Shown: in pieces, positions 63,457 through 64,000 of the stretch | Layout of the letters: every line of letters begins with the position of its first letter | Numbering within the stretch: position 1 is the stretch's first letter | NCBI RefSeq assembly: GCF_000971235.1 | Contig: NZ_BBMB01000007.1 | Location: 1 to 64,000 of the forward strand | DNA: 64,000 nucleotides | From: Demequina subtropica | GTDB taxonomy: Bacteria > Actinomycetota > Actinomycetes > Actinomycetales > Demequinaceae | Direction of reading: 5' to 3' | Notes under the pieces: model-generated | What the model was told of the DNA's origin: nothing | The model's database searches: none | Seen by the model: the letters and a program-made list of their open reading frames with translations, nothing else | Translations under genes and position numbers: made by a program

Positions 63457-63552
63457 GACTCTCCTGTGATGGTGGTGCGCGCGCGTGCAGGGGCACGCGT
63501 CGGCGCGGGTGTGCCTGAAGGGGATGCGGGCGTGGCCCGCGGATATCGAGGT
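63457..63552. other. Gap between PCu(A)C and partial membrane gene
   Basis: 96 bases upstream of the copper chaperone. A probable ribosome site (AGGAGA, read on the minus strand) lies just before ATG 63456. I see no clear operator. Confidence 0.3.
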
Positions 63553-64000
63553 TCAGGCGGTCACGGGAGGTCCGCGCCCGGAGGGCACGGCGAGCACGAG
63601 CGGGAGCGTCGCGAACGCGCGGGTCGGCGCCGGGACCAGGCGCGGCGCGGGGGCGAGCGCGGGCACGGGGCCCAGGCGCAGCGACGCGAGCAGCGCGTCG
63701 AGCGCGAGGGCGACGATGCGCGAGGCCGCGGCGAGGACCGTCCCCGCGGCGCGGATGCCCAGGTAGGTGATCGTCCCGGCGACCAGGTGCGCGAGGGGCA
63801 TCGCGGCATGCGCGTGCACGCCGGTGCCGTCGAGCGCGCCCGCGAGGGCCGCCGCATCGTGCCCCGCATGACCGGTCGCGCCCGGGGCATCGGCCGCGCC
63901 GAGCGAGAACGTGGTGTGGAGAGCGGCCTGGCTCGCGCCGACCACCAGGGCGAGCCGCCAGCGGCCGAGCGGGCGGCCGGCCAGCTGCGCCGCCACGGCG
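63553..64000 (-). CDS. Partial membrane protein, start outside window
   Basis: At least 147 residues; the frame reaches the window edge (a Met at 63996 may not be the start). Hydrophobic segments HLVAGTITYLGIRAAGTVLA and ALALDALLASLRLG, a His-rich stretch (GATGHAGHD, GTGVHAHAAMPLAH) and a Pro/Ala-rich end. Small His-rich membrane proteins commonly accompany actinobacterial copper chaperone genes, so a copper-related role is suggested by context only. Confidence 0.55.
   Translation of the reverse strand, partial: AVAAQLAGRPLGRWRLALVVGASQAALHTTFSLGAADAPGATGHAGHDAAALAGALDGTGVHAHAAMPLAHLVAGTITYLGIRAAGTVLAAASRIVALALDALLASLRLGPVPALAPAPRLVPAPTRAFATLPLVLAVPSGRGPPVTA

Overview
The window is very GC-rich (roughly 70-75% by eye) and densely packed, with many ATGA/GTGA stop-start overlaps and several genes whose start lies a few bases after a TANNNT box (likely leaderless mRNAs). 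Gene content (LytR-CpsA-Psr protein, sortase-E-type LAETG anchor, PiT transporter, DtxR-type iron box, DUF2202, DUF6174, a kinase/Fn3/MoxR/DUF58/transglutaminase cluster) points to an actinobacterium of the order Micrococcales. I cannot name a genus. No rRNA, tRNA, CRISPR array, insertion sequence or prophage gene was seen.

Layout. 1-1230: accessory end with an unrecognised small gene, a YD-repeat (RHS) remnant and a strong terminator. 1247-9624: secreted or membrane housekeeping genes (isomerase-like lipoprotein, LCP ligase, secreted HNH nuclease, phosphate transporter PiT with a small coupled membrane protein, YchJ, threonine aldolase, YgjV, S4 protein, low-molecular-weight phosphatase). 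9676-18392: glycogen phosphorylase divergent from a surface-sugar block (rmlA, rmlB, GT4, epimerase, flippase-like membrane protein, GT2). 18551-23384: two tandem secreted 5'-nucleotidases. 23497-26346: gcvP. 26423-41604: an eight-gene, tightly coupled signalling cluster (Ser/Thr kinase, giant Ig/Fn3 ectodomain protein, MoxR ATPase, DUF58, transglutaminase-like protein, FHA protein, PP2C phosphatase, small membrane protein) resembling the PFNA cluster of bifidobacteria; it sits between gcvP and gcvT-gcvH. 41651-49481: gcvT, gcvH, mutT, tag, metF, osmC, GNAT, metE, DUF1801, that is, one-carbon and methionine metabolism. 49482-50009: repeat array. 50010-55872: AbiEi-like protein, acetyltransferase, MFS exporter, KhtTU-type K+/H+ antiporter, DUF6174 lipoprotein, degenerate APH-fold protein. 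55993-58512: two-component system with a DUF2202 protein. 58596-64000: acetyltransferase, iron-boxed siderophore reductase, APH kinase, RBBP9-like hydrolase, Tat-exported DyP peroxidase, copper chaperone PCu(A)C and a partial membrane protein.

How parts work together. The rml/GT block plus the LCP protein would make and attach wall polysaccharide. PiT and the two 5'-nucleotidases would acquire phosphate and carry PHO-box-like sequences. MetF makes the methyl donor used by MetE, GcvTHP feeds methylene-THF to MetF, and metF and metE share GGACA/TGTCC inverted repeats. The kinase cluster reads as a split transmembrane receptor: a tail-anchored kinase next to a separate giant ectodomain protein, with its own phosphatase and FHA reader.

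Two features are not explained by genes. First, the non-palindromic decamer GGACGATGCG occurs about once per 2 kb on both strands, in genes and in gaps. Second, four intergenic arrays carry 20-22 bp elements in direct-then-inverted order.
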